DNA of 29,942 nt, from IMG/VR virus record IMGVR_UViG_3300045950_000074, positions 1 to 29,942 of that record. One strand, given 5' to 3'. Positions 1 to 8,128 of this stretch are shown in pieces. The stretch's first letter is position 1. Each line of letters opens with the position of its first letter. Source of the DNA: a virus. The notes under the pieces are model-generated. The model saw only the letters and a list, made by a program, of their open reading frames with translations, had not been told where the DNA came from and did no database searches. The translations under genes and the position numbers were made by a program.

Positions 1-107
1 ACTACCTCGAAGCCACCCTTCGCGCCATCCTCGACGGCCATCCGCAGAGTGGCATCGAAGACCTTATGCCGTGGCGCTTCAGGATGCCGTCAAGCCTCGC
101 CGCGTAG
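1..107 (+). CDS. IS66-family transposase TnpC, C-terminal fragment (runs in from the left edge)
   Basis: Read from base 3, an open frame enters from the left edge and ends at a TAG at 105-107. The 34 residues start YLEATLRAILDGHP and include GIEDLMPWRF. This resembles the C-terminal tail of IS66 TnpC transposases, which typically ends in an ATL..I.xGHP..RIDELLPWNF-like motif. The call is from remembered family consensus on a short fragment. It is supported by an IS66-like terminus 20 bp downstream. The catalytic domain lies outside the window, so whether the transposase is intact cannot be judged. Confidence 0.55.
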   Translation, partial: YLEATLRAILDGHPQSGIEDLMPWRFRMPSSLAA

Positions 108-127
108 GGTCACGCCGTGGCGCTTAC
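1..127 (+). mobile_element. Right end of an IS66-like insertion sequence
   Basis: The presumed TnpC stop at 105-107 is followed by sequence ending CGCTTAC at 121-127. Its reverse complement begins GTAAGCGCCACGG, and GTAAGCGC is the usual terminal start of IS66-family inverted repeats. The element therefore probably ends at 127. The left end and any 8-bp target duplication are outside the window. Bases 128-234, between this end and the helicase stop, hold nothing recognisable. Confidence 0.5.
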
Positions 128-234
128 ACATCAACGCCACATCAACACCACACCAGAAAAACCGCAACAGCACGCACAAGCCTGCAGTCGTAGGCAAACG
201 CGGGTAAGTAATTGGTCGTACGGGCGTGAGTTGA

Positions 235-3084
235 TCATTCCGCCCCGCGGGCTCCGCTGCAGTCATTGTGGCGATCCACGCCTTCAACTCGAGCCGCTTC
301 CCGAAAACTGATTTTCGACACGGAAGCCTTTCCAGTGCAATCAGGGAAGCGAACACAGCTGAAGAAGTCGCCGTAGCGCCCATGCTTCTCTACAAGCCAG
401 CCATCTGAGCACTTCGGGCATTCATGGTGGTTGGCCCCGCAATGTGAGCACTCGAGGATGCCTGACCGCCCCGAAACCGTTGGCATCCCGATCCCGCAAT
501 GACTGCAGGCGGGGATGAAATTGCTGCACATAAGACTGTGCTCGCATCTGTACCATATTCGGCCATCCCTGGCGGGCACGGCAAGCAAGCGCCCACCGCA
601 TTCACTGCATGGCACATGACTGGGCGTCGACCCGGTCGATGTCGCGAGGCCGTACTCAGTATCTGAAACCAATTCGCGCACAAAGCATGAGGGCTCGGCT
701 TCAGACGCCAGCAGCGTGACCGTCGAGCGCGCGCGAGTCATTGCCACATACATGATCCGCCGTTCCTCGGCGTGATGAAATGGCTCTCCTTCCGGTGAGA
801 CCAGGCTCAGGATCGGGTCGTCAGTGATTTCAGAAGGGAAACCATATTTGCCATTATTGCATCCAAGGATGACAACGTGATCGGCTTCCAGGCCCTTCGA
901 ACCGTGGATCGTCTTGAAGCTAAGTGACAGGCTTGGGAACCTTCGCCCGATAGCTATCATGTCGGGCCTCTCGTGACGGTACCTTGCCAAGAGAAGAACG
1001 CTGGTCACCTTCCCGGTGCTGCGATCCTCGGCGCCAAGTTCCGTCAGATTGGCCAAGATTTCCAGGAGTTCATCCTCCGGTTTGATCTTTTTCGTCCAAA
1101 CGACGCGCAGCGCCGGGCCTTTCGCTTCACCAGCCGGAATGATCGTCTTTTCGATCTGAGCAGGGTTTTGCAGAATGAAACGCCGCGCCGCCAGAGCGAT
1201 CTTGTCCACCGATCGGAAGGTGCGGCCAAGGTCTACGACTTGATGGATATCTTTCTCAGAGCCAAACTCGCCGCCGAACTTGGGGCCAAAGCTGCGCATG
1301 ATGTGGATGTCCGCACCCGCGAATCGGTAGATCGACTGCCAGTCATCCCCAACCGCGAAAATCCGGACATCCCCATGCTGCGCCTTTAAGGAGCTGACAA
1401 GACGCGCGCGATCTTGCGAGATGTCCTGGAACTCGTCGACGAGGATATGCCGGAACGGGCTTTGGTAAGCCCCGCTCTCAACATATCCGGCGGCCCGAAG
1501 AACCATGTCCTCGAAGTCGATCCTCGCACCCAGTTCATGCTGATATCGGCGGAGCACTGGCTCAAAAACAGCTAGAAACGCTTTGCCGCGCTCGCCCATG
1601 TTGAGCCTGTTCGCCTTTGATTGACACGCTGCTAGACTATAGCTGCCGCCCTTGAACTGAAGCAGGAACGTGCCAAGCAGCTGCGTAAAGCTATCGATAT
1701 GCCCCATCTCGACGACGCGGTCATAGATGGTCTCAATCGGTCGCGGCCGCAGCGTTATGTACGGACCAAGCTTTTCGGCCAACGCCTCGAGAAGGCGCCC
1801 TTCCTGACGTTCATAGCTGTAGGTTTCAATTAATTGAGTTCCAAAACTGGCATGGACTTTGCGTTTCCATTCCATCGACGCTAGGTATTCTTCACGGTCA
1901 ACGAATGGCGCAGTAACCAGACGATCCGGCAGACCAAAGAGCGATTTCTCCTTCCGGACGCCGAAATGTTCGAAATAGATGCCGCTCTCGGTCAGTCGAA
2001 AATCTGGGGTGTAGCCACGCCGACCCGAGTCTGGAAGCCGGTATTCGTACTGCGGCTCATATTCGTATTCGACGCCGTTTCGATACAACCAGTTGGCGAT
2101 CAGGAATTCTTCGTAGCTCCTGACCTTTTCGCCTTGAAGTGTACGAAGATTGAGGCTTTCGACGTGGGTATACCAAGCGTGCTTGGTCTCATAGTCCCAT
2201 TCGCTGCCGCATTCGATCGGGAACTGCGTGAACCAATCGACAATCACATTCGCGATTTTCTCGTCAGTCGCGACCAGCTGCCGAAGGATCCGGCGGATCA
2301 CGTCACAATACCGCTTCTGGTCCCCGGCATGTGAAGCAAGAGGAGGTTTCGTGCCCTCAACGTCGCCGATTATGTGGTAGGCCAACGCGTGGAATGTCCA
2401 CGCCTTGACCGGCAAGTTACACGCTCGGCCTATTCGCGTCGCCATCTCATTTGCGGCCTCTTTCCCAAAGGCCAAAGGAAGAATTTCGCCAGGCTCACGG
2501 ATACCCGATTTCAGCAGGTACGCGGCTTTGGCTGTGATGACGCTTGTCTTGCCTGACCCCGCACCAGCGAGAACGAGGGTGGCGTCTTCTTCGCTCAGTA
2601 CAGCGCGACGTTGTTCGGCAGTAAGCGGCTGGGACTCGACCCCATCGAGAAAGCGATCCCATCGCGCAAGCTCGCGCTCCAGTTGCGCCGCGATGGCGCC
2701 TTCCCTCGCGAGTTTGGGATCCTTCAAGAAGTCGTTGATCCGTTCGAAAGCCGCCTTGTCATCAATCATGCCTTCTAGGCGGACTAGTTCCTGCTTCAGA
2801 AAGCCTCGATATTTCGCTGCCTCTGAGAGGATCGGTGGCGTCACGCAAGCCGCGGGGTACCGAGAAGGTCTTTCAAGCCAGTCCAACGCCGCCGCCAGCT
2901 CGTGGTACTTTGCGACATCCCACTCAGTCTCCGGCCTCTGGTTCTCGCTTGCCTGAGGGAACAGGCTGAACTTCGAGAGGGTGTTGACGGGCCGATGCGA
3001 CGGATCCGAAGACGGCCGCCGCGATGCGCCGAAGAGTTCTCCGACCAGTCCGAAAACGGCGGCGCCGATCAGCCACTCAATCAT
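235..3084 (-). CDS. UvrD/helicase IV-like superfamily 1 DNA helicase with nuclease-like insertion and C-terminal zinc ribbons
   Basis: 949 aa with all core SF1A helicase motifs: Walker A GAGSGKT (174-180), Walker B DEFQD (550-554), motif III VGDDWQSIYRFAGAD (578-592), RTFRS (621-625), HGSKGLEAD (727-735) and YVAMTRAR (779-786). Between the 1A half and motif II, residues about 323-375 (SYEEFLIANWLYRNGVEYEYEP ... YTPDF ... YFEHFG) match the PD-(D/E)XK-like insertion known from the E. coli helicase IV (HelD) family. Residues 826-916 carry at least four CxxC-type pairs, as in topoisomerase-type zinc ribbons. The N-terminus (5-20) is hydrophobic. E. coli HelD is about 684 aa, so this is a longer, zinc-ribbon-bearing relative. 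Expected role is ATP-driven 3'-5' DNA unwinding in repair, or possibly phage/plasmid defence. The gene lies between the lysis end of the prophage and an IS66 end, so whether it is host or phage cargo is open. Confidence 0.88.
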   Translation of the reverse strand: MIEWLIGAAVFGLVGELFGASRRPSSDPSHRPVNTLSKFSLFPQASENQRPETEWDVAKYHELAAALDWLERPSRYPAACVTPPILSEAAKYRGFLKQELVRLEGMIDDKAAFERINDFLKDPKLAREGAIAAQLERELARWDRFLDGVESQPLTAEQRRAVLSEEDATLVLAGAGSGKTSVITAKAAYLLKSGIREPGEILPLAFGKEAANEMATRIGRACNLPVKAWTFHALAYHIIGDVEGTKPPLASHAGDQKRYCDVIRRILRQLVATDEKIANVIVDWFTQFPIECGSEWDYETKHAWYTHVESLNLRTLQGEKVRSYEEFLIANWLYRNGVEYEYEPQYEYRLPDSGRRGYTPDFRLTESGIYFEHFGVRKEKSLFGLPDRLVTAPFVDREEYLASMEWKRKVHASFGTQLIETYSYERQEGRLLEALAEKLGPYITLRPRPIETIYDRVVEMGHIDSFTQLLGTFLLQFKGGSYSLAACQSKANRLNMGERGKAFLAVFEPVLRRYQHELGARIDFEDMVLRAAGYVESGAYQSPFRHILVDEFQDISQDRARLVSSLKAQHGDVRIFAVGDDWQSIYRFAGADIHIMRSFGPKFGGEFGSEKDIHQVVDLGRTFRSVDKIALAARRFILQNPAQIEKTIIPAGEAKGPALRVVWTKKIKPEDELLEILANLTELGAEDRSTGKVTSVLLLARYRHERPDMIAIGRRFPSLSLSFKTIHGSKGLEADHVVILGCNNGKYGFPSEITDDPILSLVSPEGEPFHHAEERRIMYVAMTRARSTVTLLASEAEPSCFVRELVSDTEYGLATSTGSTPSHVPCSECGGRLLAVPARDGRIWYRCEHSLMCSNFIPACSHCGIGMPTVSGRSGILECSHCGANHHECPKCSDGWLVEKHGRYGDFFSCVRFPDCTGKASVSKISFREAARVEGVDRHNDCSGARGAE

Positions 3085-3120
3085 TACCTACACCGCCTAT
3101 CGTCGCCTGTTGAAGACCAG

Positions 3121-3165
3121 ACTTGGCCCGGCCAAGTGACGTTTGTACGACCGAAAACGTTCGGT
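3121..3165. repeat. Two short palindromes upstream of the helicase gene
   Basis: ACTTGGCCCGGCCAAGT (3121-3137) is a palindrome with 8-bp arms around one base. ACCGAA-AACG-TTCGGT (3150-3165) is a second dyad with 6-bp arms. They sit 36-81 bp upstream of the helicase start. Neither is followed by a T tract on the minus strand, so they look more like protein-binding sites than terminators. Function is unknown. Confidence 0.35.
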
Positions 3166-3241
3166 AATACGACGCCAGATTTTGGAGGTTGCTGGTCTGA
3201 TCGTGCAGGCTATGTCGAACAATCGGCGGTCCGTTGCGCAT

Positions 3242-3976
3242 TCAGATTTCGAAGAAGCGTTTGACGCCTAGAAGCGGCACCGCGCTCTCCCCAAGATAGG
3301 ATTTCTTGATCATATGACCGACAACAGTGCATCGGGCCATCTTTCCAAGTTTGCTGCCCATTCCAGACCGACTGAGAGCCAAGCTGAAGTCATTCAGCCC
3401 ATCGGTGATCTGGTCAGCAGCGGATCCTTCGACAAGACGATTTAGTCCTCCCCTGTAGAAACCTGGGGCTATTCCAGTTCGACGAACAAAAGCTTGAACA
3501 TATCCGTCTTCGCTGGAGCTCGCGGCGTCCAGCTCATAGGCAATGACGTCCATCGTGGCACCGTACTTGATGCTGACTGCGCTCACGAAGCGGCACGCAC
3601 AGACCATCAGAATCGGCGGAAGAAAACCGGTTTCGACAGAGCCCGCAGCCAAAGCAGCAAGGTTGTCCATGCCGAAACCGGCACGATCGGCGCCCTCCAA
3701 CATGTATAGCTGCTGCTCTGCCTTGGGGTGACCTATGGCCGCCGCCTTGTAGAAATTGTCCGCGGCAGCATCTAGGTCGAATGTGGGCAGATAGCCGCCT
3801 CCGTGCAGAAGAAACAGATTGTAATACGCTGAACCGTGCTCACCTTCGGCTGCACGGTTAAAGTGATCATAGGCACCTTGATAGTCTTTGGCGCTCACCG
3901 CCATGACGCCTGATCTGTATGCGTCCTCTGCCCGGGCATTTGAGCTCTTGAAGAATTGCTTTCCGAAAAGCGCCAT
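3242..3976 (-). CDS. Sel1/TPR-like repeat protein, function unknown
   Basis: The frame is open from 4093, but the first 39 residues look non-coding (Pro/Arg/Cys mix). I place the start at the ATG at 3976 (MALFGKQFFKSS), giving 244 aa; an ATG at 3991 is an alternative and neither has a clear Shine-Dalgarno. The N-terminal half holds Sel1/TPR-like helical pairs: AEDAYRSGVMAVSAKDYQGA, then FNRAAEGEHGSAYYNL, then AAADNFYKAAAIGHPKAEQQ. Such repeats bind protein partners. The C-terminal ~130 residues are not recognised. It is transcribed towards the helicase gene 157 bp away. Its GC is lower than that of the phage late genes, so it may be host DNA or cargo. Confidence 0.6.
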   Translation of the reverse strand: MALFGKQFFKSSNARAEDAYRSGVMAVSAKDYQGAYDHFNRAAEGEHGSAYYNLFLLHGGGYLPTFDLDAAADNFYKAAAIGHPKAEQQLYMLEGADRAGFGMDNLAALAAGSVETGFLPPILMVCACRFVSAVSIKYGATMDVIAYELDAASSSEDGYVQAFVRRTGIAPGFYRGGLNRLVEGSAADQITDGLNDFSLALSRSGMGSKLGKMARCTVVGHMIKKSYLGESAVPLLGVKRFFEI

Positions 3977-4157
3977 TTGGATGTGTTCCATCGAAAATGG
4001 GCGAGGATTGACCGCCCCGCGTTGATCTAGATGCGTGGAGCATTGAGAGTCAACGAGCGGGCGGGTCTGAACGCACCATGGCCTTGGCCGCACATCTCAT
4101 CGCCGATCGACGGCGAACCACTGCCACGAACCGAGAGGGCTTCGTCCAGCCCGGCTT

Positions 4158-4379
4158 TCACCGGCAAGCCCGCGCTTGATCGCGCAAGACAGAGTAGTCA
4201 GTGAGCATCCGGACGATGACCGCACCTTCCGGCAATGCCTCGACCTCGTCTGCCGCTCGAGCCTGATCGGCAGCGGTGTAGTCGACCACGGGCGGGCAGG
4301 GTGCTGGGACGTCAGAACCGCCCATCGCGCAACCGGCCAGCCAGAGCATCGCGATCAGGAGGGCGGCGGGCCGCCGCAT
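4158..4379 (-). CDS. Rz1-like outer-membrane spanin lipoprotein
   Basis: 73 aa starting MRRPAALLIAMLWLAGCAMG. It has a positively charged start, a hydrophobic core and a lipobox LAGC with the acylated Cys at residue 17, followed by a Pro-rich stretch (PAPCPPVVDY) and a short helical C-terminus. These are the hallmarks of o-spanins (lambda Rz1). The frame is open upstream to 4454, but only the start at 4379 puts the lipobox in a normal signal-peptide position. It overlaps the 3' end of the Rz gene by 68 nt in another frame, the usual nested or overlapping spanin arrangement. With the inner-membrane partner it would fuse inner and outer membranes in the last step of lysis. Confidence 0.78.
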   Translation of the reverse strand: MRRPAALLIAMLWLAGCAMGGSDVPAPCPPVVDYTAADQARAADEVEALPEGAVIVRMLTDYSVLRDQARACR

Positions 4380-4557
4380 CGAGCATCCGTCGGTGAATGG
4401 CATCGTTTCTCTCTTGGGCATCAAGCCGTTCGGCAGCACGCCCGGCGCGTTCACCGGTACGACGCAAGTTCAGCAGGAACAGCAGGATCGCGGCGGCGGT
4501 GAGCATCAGGCCCAGCGCCTTGCGCGCCGGGCCATGGGTGAGGAGCCAGCCGATCAC
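4312..4557 (-). CDS. Rz-like inner-membrane spanin
   Basis: 81 aa with one N-terminal membrane segment (about residues 15-30, ALGLMLTAAAILLFLLNL), followed by a long charged, likely coiled-coil helix (RRTGERAGRAAERLDAQERNDAIHRR, split here only as a description of residues 31-57). This is the layout of i-spanins: anchored in the inner membrane with a periplasmic coiled coil that meets Rz1. The start codon is a GTG at 4557 that overlaps the TGA of the endolysin gene (GTGA), which implies translational coupling. It is shorter than lambda Rz (153 aa), as is common in alphaproteobacterial phages. Confidence 0.72.
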   Translation of the reverse strand: MIGWLLTHGPARKALGLMLTAAAILLFLLNLRRTGERAGRAAERLDAQERNDAIHRRMLDAAARRPPDRDALAGRLRDGRF

Positions 4558-5228
4558 CGCTGACCCCTGCTCCAGTCGTCGAGCCGCGCGTGGATCGTGA
4601 CGGCGATACCGATCAGAGCGATGGCGATCAGCACCCAGCGCAGGGTGTCCAGATAGGGCACCAGCGGCTGGATGATGGACTGGGTTTCCGTGAGAACGTC
4701 CTGCAGCACCTCCACGCCCGCGGCCCCCACAGTCGCTGCCCCAGCCGCACCGCCACCGCGCAGCGTGCGGCTTTCGGCTAGAACCTCGCGCGCAGGCGGC
4801 AGTTCCGGCGCGAAGGGCACCGGCCGCACTGGGAAAGGATCGCCCCAGGACCGGGCTGGCCCGAGATCGATGTGCATGAAGCCAGAGCGGGGATAATAGC
4901 CGAAGCCGAGGAACCCGACCGCCCGCGCCGCCGCCTCGAAGGCCACCGGATCGTGGTTCGCCATGGCGATGTCAAAGGCGGTCGCCTGCATGTGCTTGGA
5001 CGCCGGGGCCCCGCCGACGGCGCGGTTGTGTTCCGGGCTGCGATAGGCGGATCGGACGATCATCGGCTTGCCCAGCCGGTCACGCAGGGCCTGCAGCTTG
5101 TCCATGGCCTCGGTGTTGATCTTGATCGCGCCGGTGCCGCGGCAGGCGATCTCGGCGGGCGAAAAGCTCGGCCAGCGCCAGGCCCTCTCGGGGACGTTGC
5201 GCCAGGTGGGAAAGGACAGGGTTGGCAT
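4554..5228 (-). CDS. M15A-type peptidase endolysin with C-terminal membrane anchor
   Basis: 224 aa. The N-terminal ~135 residues are a peptidase M15A (D,D-carboxy/endopeptidase-like) domain: YRSPEHNRAVGG (62-73), then the zinc motif SKHMQATAFD with H79 and D86, then FMHIDLG with H119. Such enzymes cut peptide cross-links of peptidoglycan. After a Pro-rich linker (about 135-165), residues ~197-214 (WVLIAIALIGIAVTIHA) form a membrane helix, so this is probably a membrane-tethered endolysin. The start at 5228 is set by a strong Shine-Dalgarno (GGAGG, 7-8 nt upstream). It is the first gene of the lysis cassette and lies just after a hairpin terminator. Confidence 0.85.
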   Translation of the reverse strand: MPTLSFPTWRNVPERAWRWPSFSPAEIACRGTGAIKINTEAMDKLQALRDRLGKPMIVRSAYRSPEHNRAVGGAPASKHMQATAFDIAMANHDPVAFEAAARAVGFLGFGYYPRSGFMHIDLGPARSWGDPFPVRPVPFAPELPPAREVLAESRTLRGGGAAGAATVGAAGVEVLQDVLTETQSIIQPLVPYLDTLRWVLIAIALIGIAVTIHARLDDWSRGQR

Positions 5229-5246
5229 GGGGAATCCTCCAAATGG

Positions 5247-5269
5247 AAAAACCCGCCGAAGGGCGGGTT
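5247..5269 (-). terminator. Rho-independent terminator between the tail genes and the lysis cassette
   Basis: On the minus strand AACCCGCC (5269-5262 side) pairs with GGCGGGTT (5257-5250 side) around a 4-nt loop, and five T residues run through the 3' arm and out of it. It is 37 bp after the stop of the DUF6127-like gene and only about 20 bp before the endolysin start. Late transcription would have to pass it (leaky or antiterminated) to reach the lysis genes unless these have another promoter. Confidence 0.7.
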
Positions 5270-5305
5270 GGATGGTCGTTCAGGGTCGATAATGGTGCAG
5301 CCCCG

Positions 5306-5596
5306 TCAGGGCGCGCTGCCAAAGATCTTCAGCTTCAGCGCTATCCCTGCGAGCAGCGCCAGGATCACGCCGGTGGTGATCAGGTGGACCGCGCTCTGGA
5401 CGGCAGTGCGGCGCACGAAGCGGATGGCATCGAGCAACGCACGGAGATCGCGGATGTCGAGGGCGGCTTCCTTGCCGTCGAGGCCAGCGTCGGCCAGCGC
5501 GCGCCTGGCCCCTTCTTCGGCTGCCCGAGCCAGCAACTCCTCGAATTCGGCATCCGGCATGCGGACATGGCCCTCTCCGGAACGGCGCGGGCTCAT
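5306..5596 (-). CDS. Small membrane protein, DUF6127-like; holin candidate
   Basis: 96 aa. The N-terminal two thirds are charged and helical (MPDAEFEELLARAAEEGARR, then DIRDLRALLDAIRFVRRTA). The C-terminus is a single membrane segment (about 70-90, LITTGVILALLAGIALKLKIF). It resembles DUF6127 proteins of alphaproteobacterial prophages as I remember them. The start at 5596 overlaps the upstream stop (ATGA), which favours it over the internal Met13. Its position just before the endolysin and its membrane helix make a holin role possible, but nothing in the sequence proves it. Confidence 0.68.
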   Translation of the reverse strand: MSPRRSGEGHVRMPDAEFEELLARAAEEGARRALADAGLDGKEAALDIRDLRALLDAIRFVRRTAVQSAVHLITTGVILALLAGIALKLKIFGSAP

Positions 5597-6591
5597 GCGG
5601 AAAGGATCCCGACTTCAGCGGGCAGGGTCACGCTCGTCCAGACGCTGCTGTCGGCCGGGTTCAGAGCCCATGTGGAATAGACCGACCTCGGCGCAAGAGA
5701 CGGCACGGTGACCGGGGCCGCATCATGATTGACCCCACCCATACGCAAGAAACCAGCTACGGCCTGCGGCCCGACCGTTCCGGCCTGCGCGATCTGCTTC
5801 ACATGCACGCCCGCGATGGCCGCGACAGCCGCGGGCCCGGTCGGCCCGGTTAGCGAGAAGGACAACCGCTGCCCGGCCATGTTGCTGGATACTCGGGTGC
5901 CGACGTCCTCGTCCTTCAGCGCATCGATGCTGCCCGCCATCTGACTGAAGGTCGCGATGGCGTTCGGCGTGCGCCGAACGAACCGCCGCCCGATGGTAGA
6001 CACCCCGTCCAGCACCGCGAAATGCGCATAGTACCAGGTGCGCGTTACGCTGGTTCCATGCAGCCCGACATTGGGGAACACGATCTGCACCGGCTTGCCC
6101 TTGCCTTGGGTGTTTGCGGCTGTGGCCGAGCTGTGCAGGACGCCATCGACGTAGAACTCGATGGTGATGCTGGCCCCGACCGCCACGCGGACGTCAATCC
6201 ATTGCGGCTGGCCGTTCGGGGGCGTGTAGCTCGAATTGCCCTGCACGCTTGTGTCGCCGCGTGCGACCGCGTGGTAGCGGTCGGTGCTGGCCACCGGCTG
6301 GATCTGCGCGACGCGGACCTGGTTTGCATCAAAGAACTCGATGAAGCTGGCATTGGCCTCGGTGATGAGGTCGGCGTCCCCGTTGGGCGGCACGTAGCGG
6401 AAGCCGAGCCAGAGATCGCCTGCGGGTGCCGCAAATCCGAAGTTGAAAGACAGGGCGTAGCTGCGGGTGGCGATGTAGCGGATGCAATTGACGTCGAGGT
6501 TGGCATCGAAGCCGAGGGCGGTGGTGCTCATGGCCCCGGAGATGCCCGAGACGTCAGTCGGCTGGTGGCCGAGGTGCAGGATGTAGCTCAT
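5593..6591 (-). CDS. Tail appendage protein with lectin (LamG/ConA)-like fold
   Basis: 332 aa. The central part shows a beta-sandwich pattern typical of concanavalin/LamG-like domains: WLGFRYVPP (61-69), alternating strands, WIDVRVAVGASITIEFYVDG, then TWYYAHFAVLDG. The C-terminal ~100 residues are Ala/Gly/Val-rich with repeated short strands. No enzyme motif is seen. It is the last gene of the tail block, overlaps its neighbours by 4 nt on both sides (6588-6591 and 5593-5596), and follows two other surface-type proteins. A role in receptor or glycan binding at the tail tip is inferred from fold and position. Confidence 0.65.
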   Translation of the reverse strand: MSYILHLGHQPTDVSGISGAMSTTALGFDANLDVNCIRYIATRSYALSFNFGFAAPAGDLWLGFRYVPPNGDADLITEANASFIEFFDANQVRVAQIQPVASTDRYHAVARGDTSVQGNSSYTPPNGQPQWIDVRVAVGASITIEFYVDGVLHSSATAANTQGKGKPVQIVFPNVGLHGTSVTRTWYYAHFAVLDGVSTIGRRFVRRTPNAIATFSQMAGSIDALKDEDVGTRVSSNMAGQRLSFSLTGPTGPAAVAAIAGVHVKQIAQAGTVGPQAVAGFLRMGGVNHDAAPVTVPSLAPRSVYSTWALNPADSSVWTSVTLPAEVGILSA

Positions 6592-7454
6592 GGCAGTTCC
6601 ACTTCGATGTAGAGGTTGGCTTGCGTCCAGGTGGCACCACGACCGCCACCCTGTTCGAGGAAGAGCGCGGTATCGGCGACGGTGAGATGTGCCCCGCCGC
6701 CCCGGCTGATCCAGAGGGAGGCGCCTGCGACGCTGAGGCCGCGATCCCAGCCGATCTCGAGGAAGGCTGCGGCGTCGAAGACGCGGAGGTCGGGATCGAG
6801 GTAACCCAGCGCCGTCGCACCCGGAGGCACGGGGTAGCTGAACTGGGAGGGCAACGAGCGGATCGTGCCGCCGTCGCCGGGATTGCGCCCCTGGACCTGT
6901 GGGTAGAAGCCGGGACTTCCGCCCGCTGTCCAGGTCGCGGCCCCGCTCACAGGATCGTCGCGCCAGATGCCGTTCTTGCCGATCCAGAGGCGGCCGAGGG
7001 CCGGGTCGAGGACGAACATCAGCACATCATTCGCGCCGAAGGTGGGCAGACCGGTCAGGCGTTGTTCGGCAGTTGCGGTGGCCGAGGACCAGAGCGCCCC
7101 GGTGCCACGCCAGCCGATCGAGCCCAGCGTGATGGGGTTGAGGCCTGCATTGAACTCCTCGCGCTGCGCGGCCGCGACGACGCCCATGTAGCCGTCGAAG
7201 GTGGCGGCGCCCGGGGCGCAGAGAACTTCCCAATAGCGCCGCCCGTCTGTCGGCAGGATCGCCTTGGCGGTCGGCACCCAGCTGCGATAATCGCTGCCGC
7301 CCGAGTTGTTGACTGCGGTCTGAATACCGTTCGACAGGGTATAGCCCGCGGGACGGCGGGTGGTGTCCAGCTGCCAGACCGCTCCGATATCGACCGGGGG
7401 CGCAGCATCCCCGCCTTGGGCGAGAATGGCGCCGCGCATCATCAGAAGGCTCAT
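6588..7454 (-). CDS. SPRY-like domain phage tail appendage protein
   Basis: 288 aa. The start at 7454 (MSLLMMRGAILAQ) overlaps the DUF2793 gene stop by 4 nt (ATGA); the same frame is open upstream, but that part is a shadow of DUF2793. Residues ~65-190 resemble a SPRY/B30.2 domain: RRYWEVLCAP, GYMGVVAAA, SIGWRGTGALWS, then DVLMFVLDPALGRLWIGKNGIW. The C-terminal ~80 residues contain three short beta-type repeats (FLEIGWDRGLSVAGASLWIS and relatives). SPRY folds bind proteins or glycans. The position suggests a virion surface or receptor-binding part. Confidence 0.65.
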   Translation of the reverse strand: MSLLMMRGAILAQGGDAAPPVDIGAVWQLDTTRRPAGYTLSNGIQTAVNNSGGSDYRSWVPTAKAILPTDGRRYWEVLCAPGAATFDGYMGVVAAAQREEFNAGLNPITLGSIGWRGTGALWSSATATAEQRLTGLPTFGANDVLMFVLDPALGRLWIGKNGIWRDDPVSGAATWTAGGSPGFYPQVQGRNPGDGGTIRSLPSQFSYPVPPGATALGYLDPDLRVFDAAAFLEIGWDRGLSVAGASLWISRGGGAHLTVADTALFLEQGGGRGATWTQANLYIEVELP

Positions 7455-8128
7455 GCGACGGCTCCCGCCAGCGCGCCCTGGATGATCCAGGCATCCGCCC
7501 CGCGCTTGACGAGGGCGGCCCCCGACCACTGACCGTCGAGGGCGACCGATCCGCCCACAATGCCATTCAGCGAAACTCCGGCCGCAGCCGTCACTGTCGC
7601 GACCCCGGCGCCAACCTGTGTCACGTTGATCAGCGCGCCGATCTCGAAGGGAACGGAGGCCTCCGCCGGGATCGTCACGGTGACGGCCGAGGACCCGGTG
7701 GTCTCGAGGATGCAGCCGAGATCGACGGCTTCCAGCGTGTGGCTGGTCGCGGTCAGGGTCCGGATGCGCACGATGCCTGGACGTGGCACCTCGACCCACG
7801 CCCCGGCGGTGAAACGCACATGCCGCGCCTCATCGACGATCCAGACCTGCCAGCCCTCTTGCGGGGGCAGATAGACCCAAGCCGCGGCGCCGGCTGGCGA
7901 CTGGTCCCAAAGCGCCAGCGCATTGGCGTTGACCCCGGCTGCGGCGGGCACGATCAGCATCTGGCCCGTGCTGCCCGTTGCAGGCAGCGTCGTGGTGCGG
8001 GAGGTCGCGCGCGCTTGCACGACGGCCGAGAGGCGGCGCAGGTCTTCGCTGAGGCTGGTGCCCCAGTTGCGCTGGCCGGGATCGTAGAAGGCGCGCAGCC
8101 CCAATCCCGGCATGATCCGTTCCGGCAT
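7451..8128 (-). CDS. DUF2793 domain-containing phage tail protein
   Basis: 225 aa. N-terminal GLRAFYDPGQRNWGTSLSEDLRRLSAVVQA and the following ALALWDQSPAGAAAWVYLPPQEGWQVWIVDEA match the DUF2793 family of alphaproteobacterial phages and gene transfer agents. Those proteins are virion parts near the tail tip. The C-terminal half is Val/Thr/Gly-rich beta structure. The start at 8128 is 33 nt after the stop of the tail-tip gene. The biochemical role is unknown; adhesin or baseplate function is inferred from context. Confidence 0.75.
   Translation of the reverse strand: MPERIMPGLGLRAFYDPGQRNWGTSLSEDLRRLSAVVQARATSRTTTLPATGSTGQMLIVPAAAGVNANALALWDQSPAGAAAWVYLPPQEGWQVWIVDEARHVRFTAGAWVEVPRPGIVRIRTLTATSHTLEAVDLGCILETTGSSAVTVTIPAEASVPFEIGALINVTQVGAGVATVTAAAGVSLNGIVGGSVALDGQWSGAALVKRGADAWIIQGALAGAVA

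Noticed and set aside
90-383. 97-residue minus-strand open frame across the IS66 end and the helicase 3' end
   Set aside because: It spans the presumed transposon boundary and the end of a real gene in another frame; no ribosome site or family resemblance.
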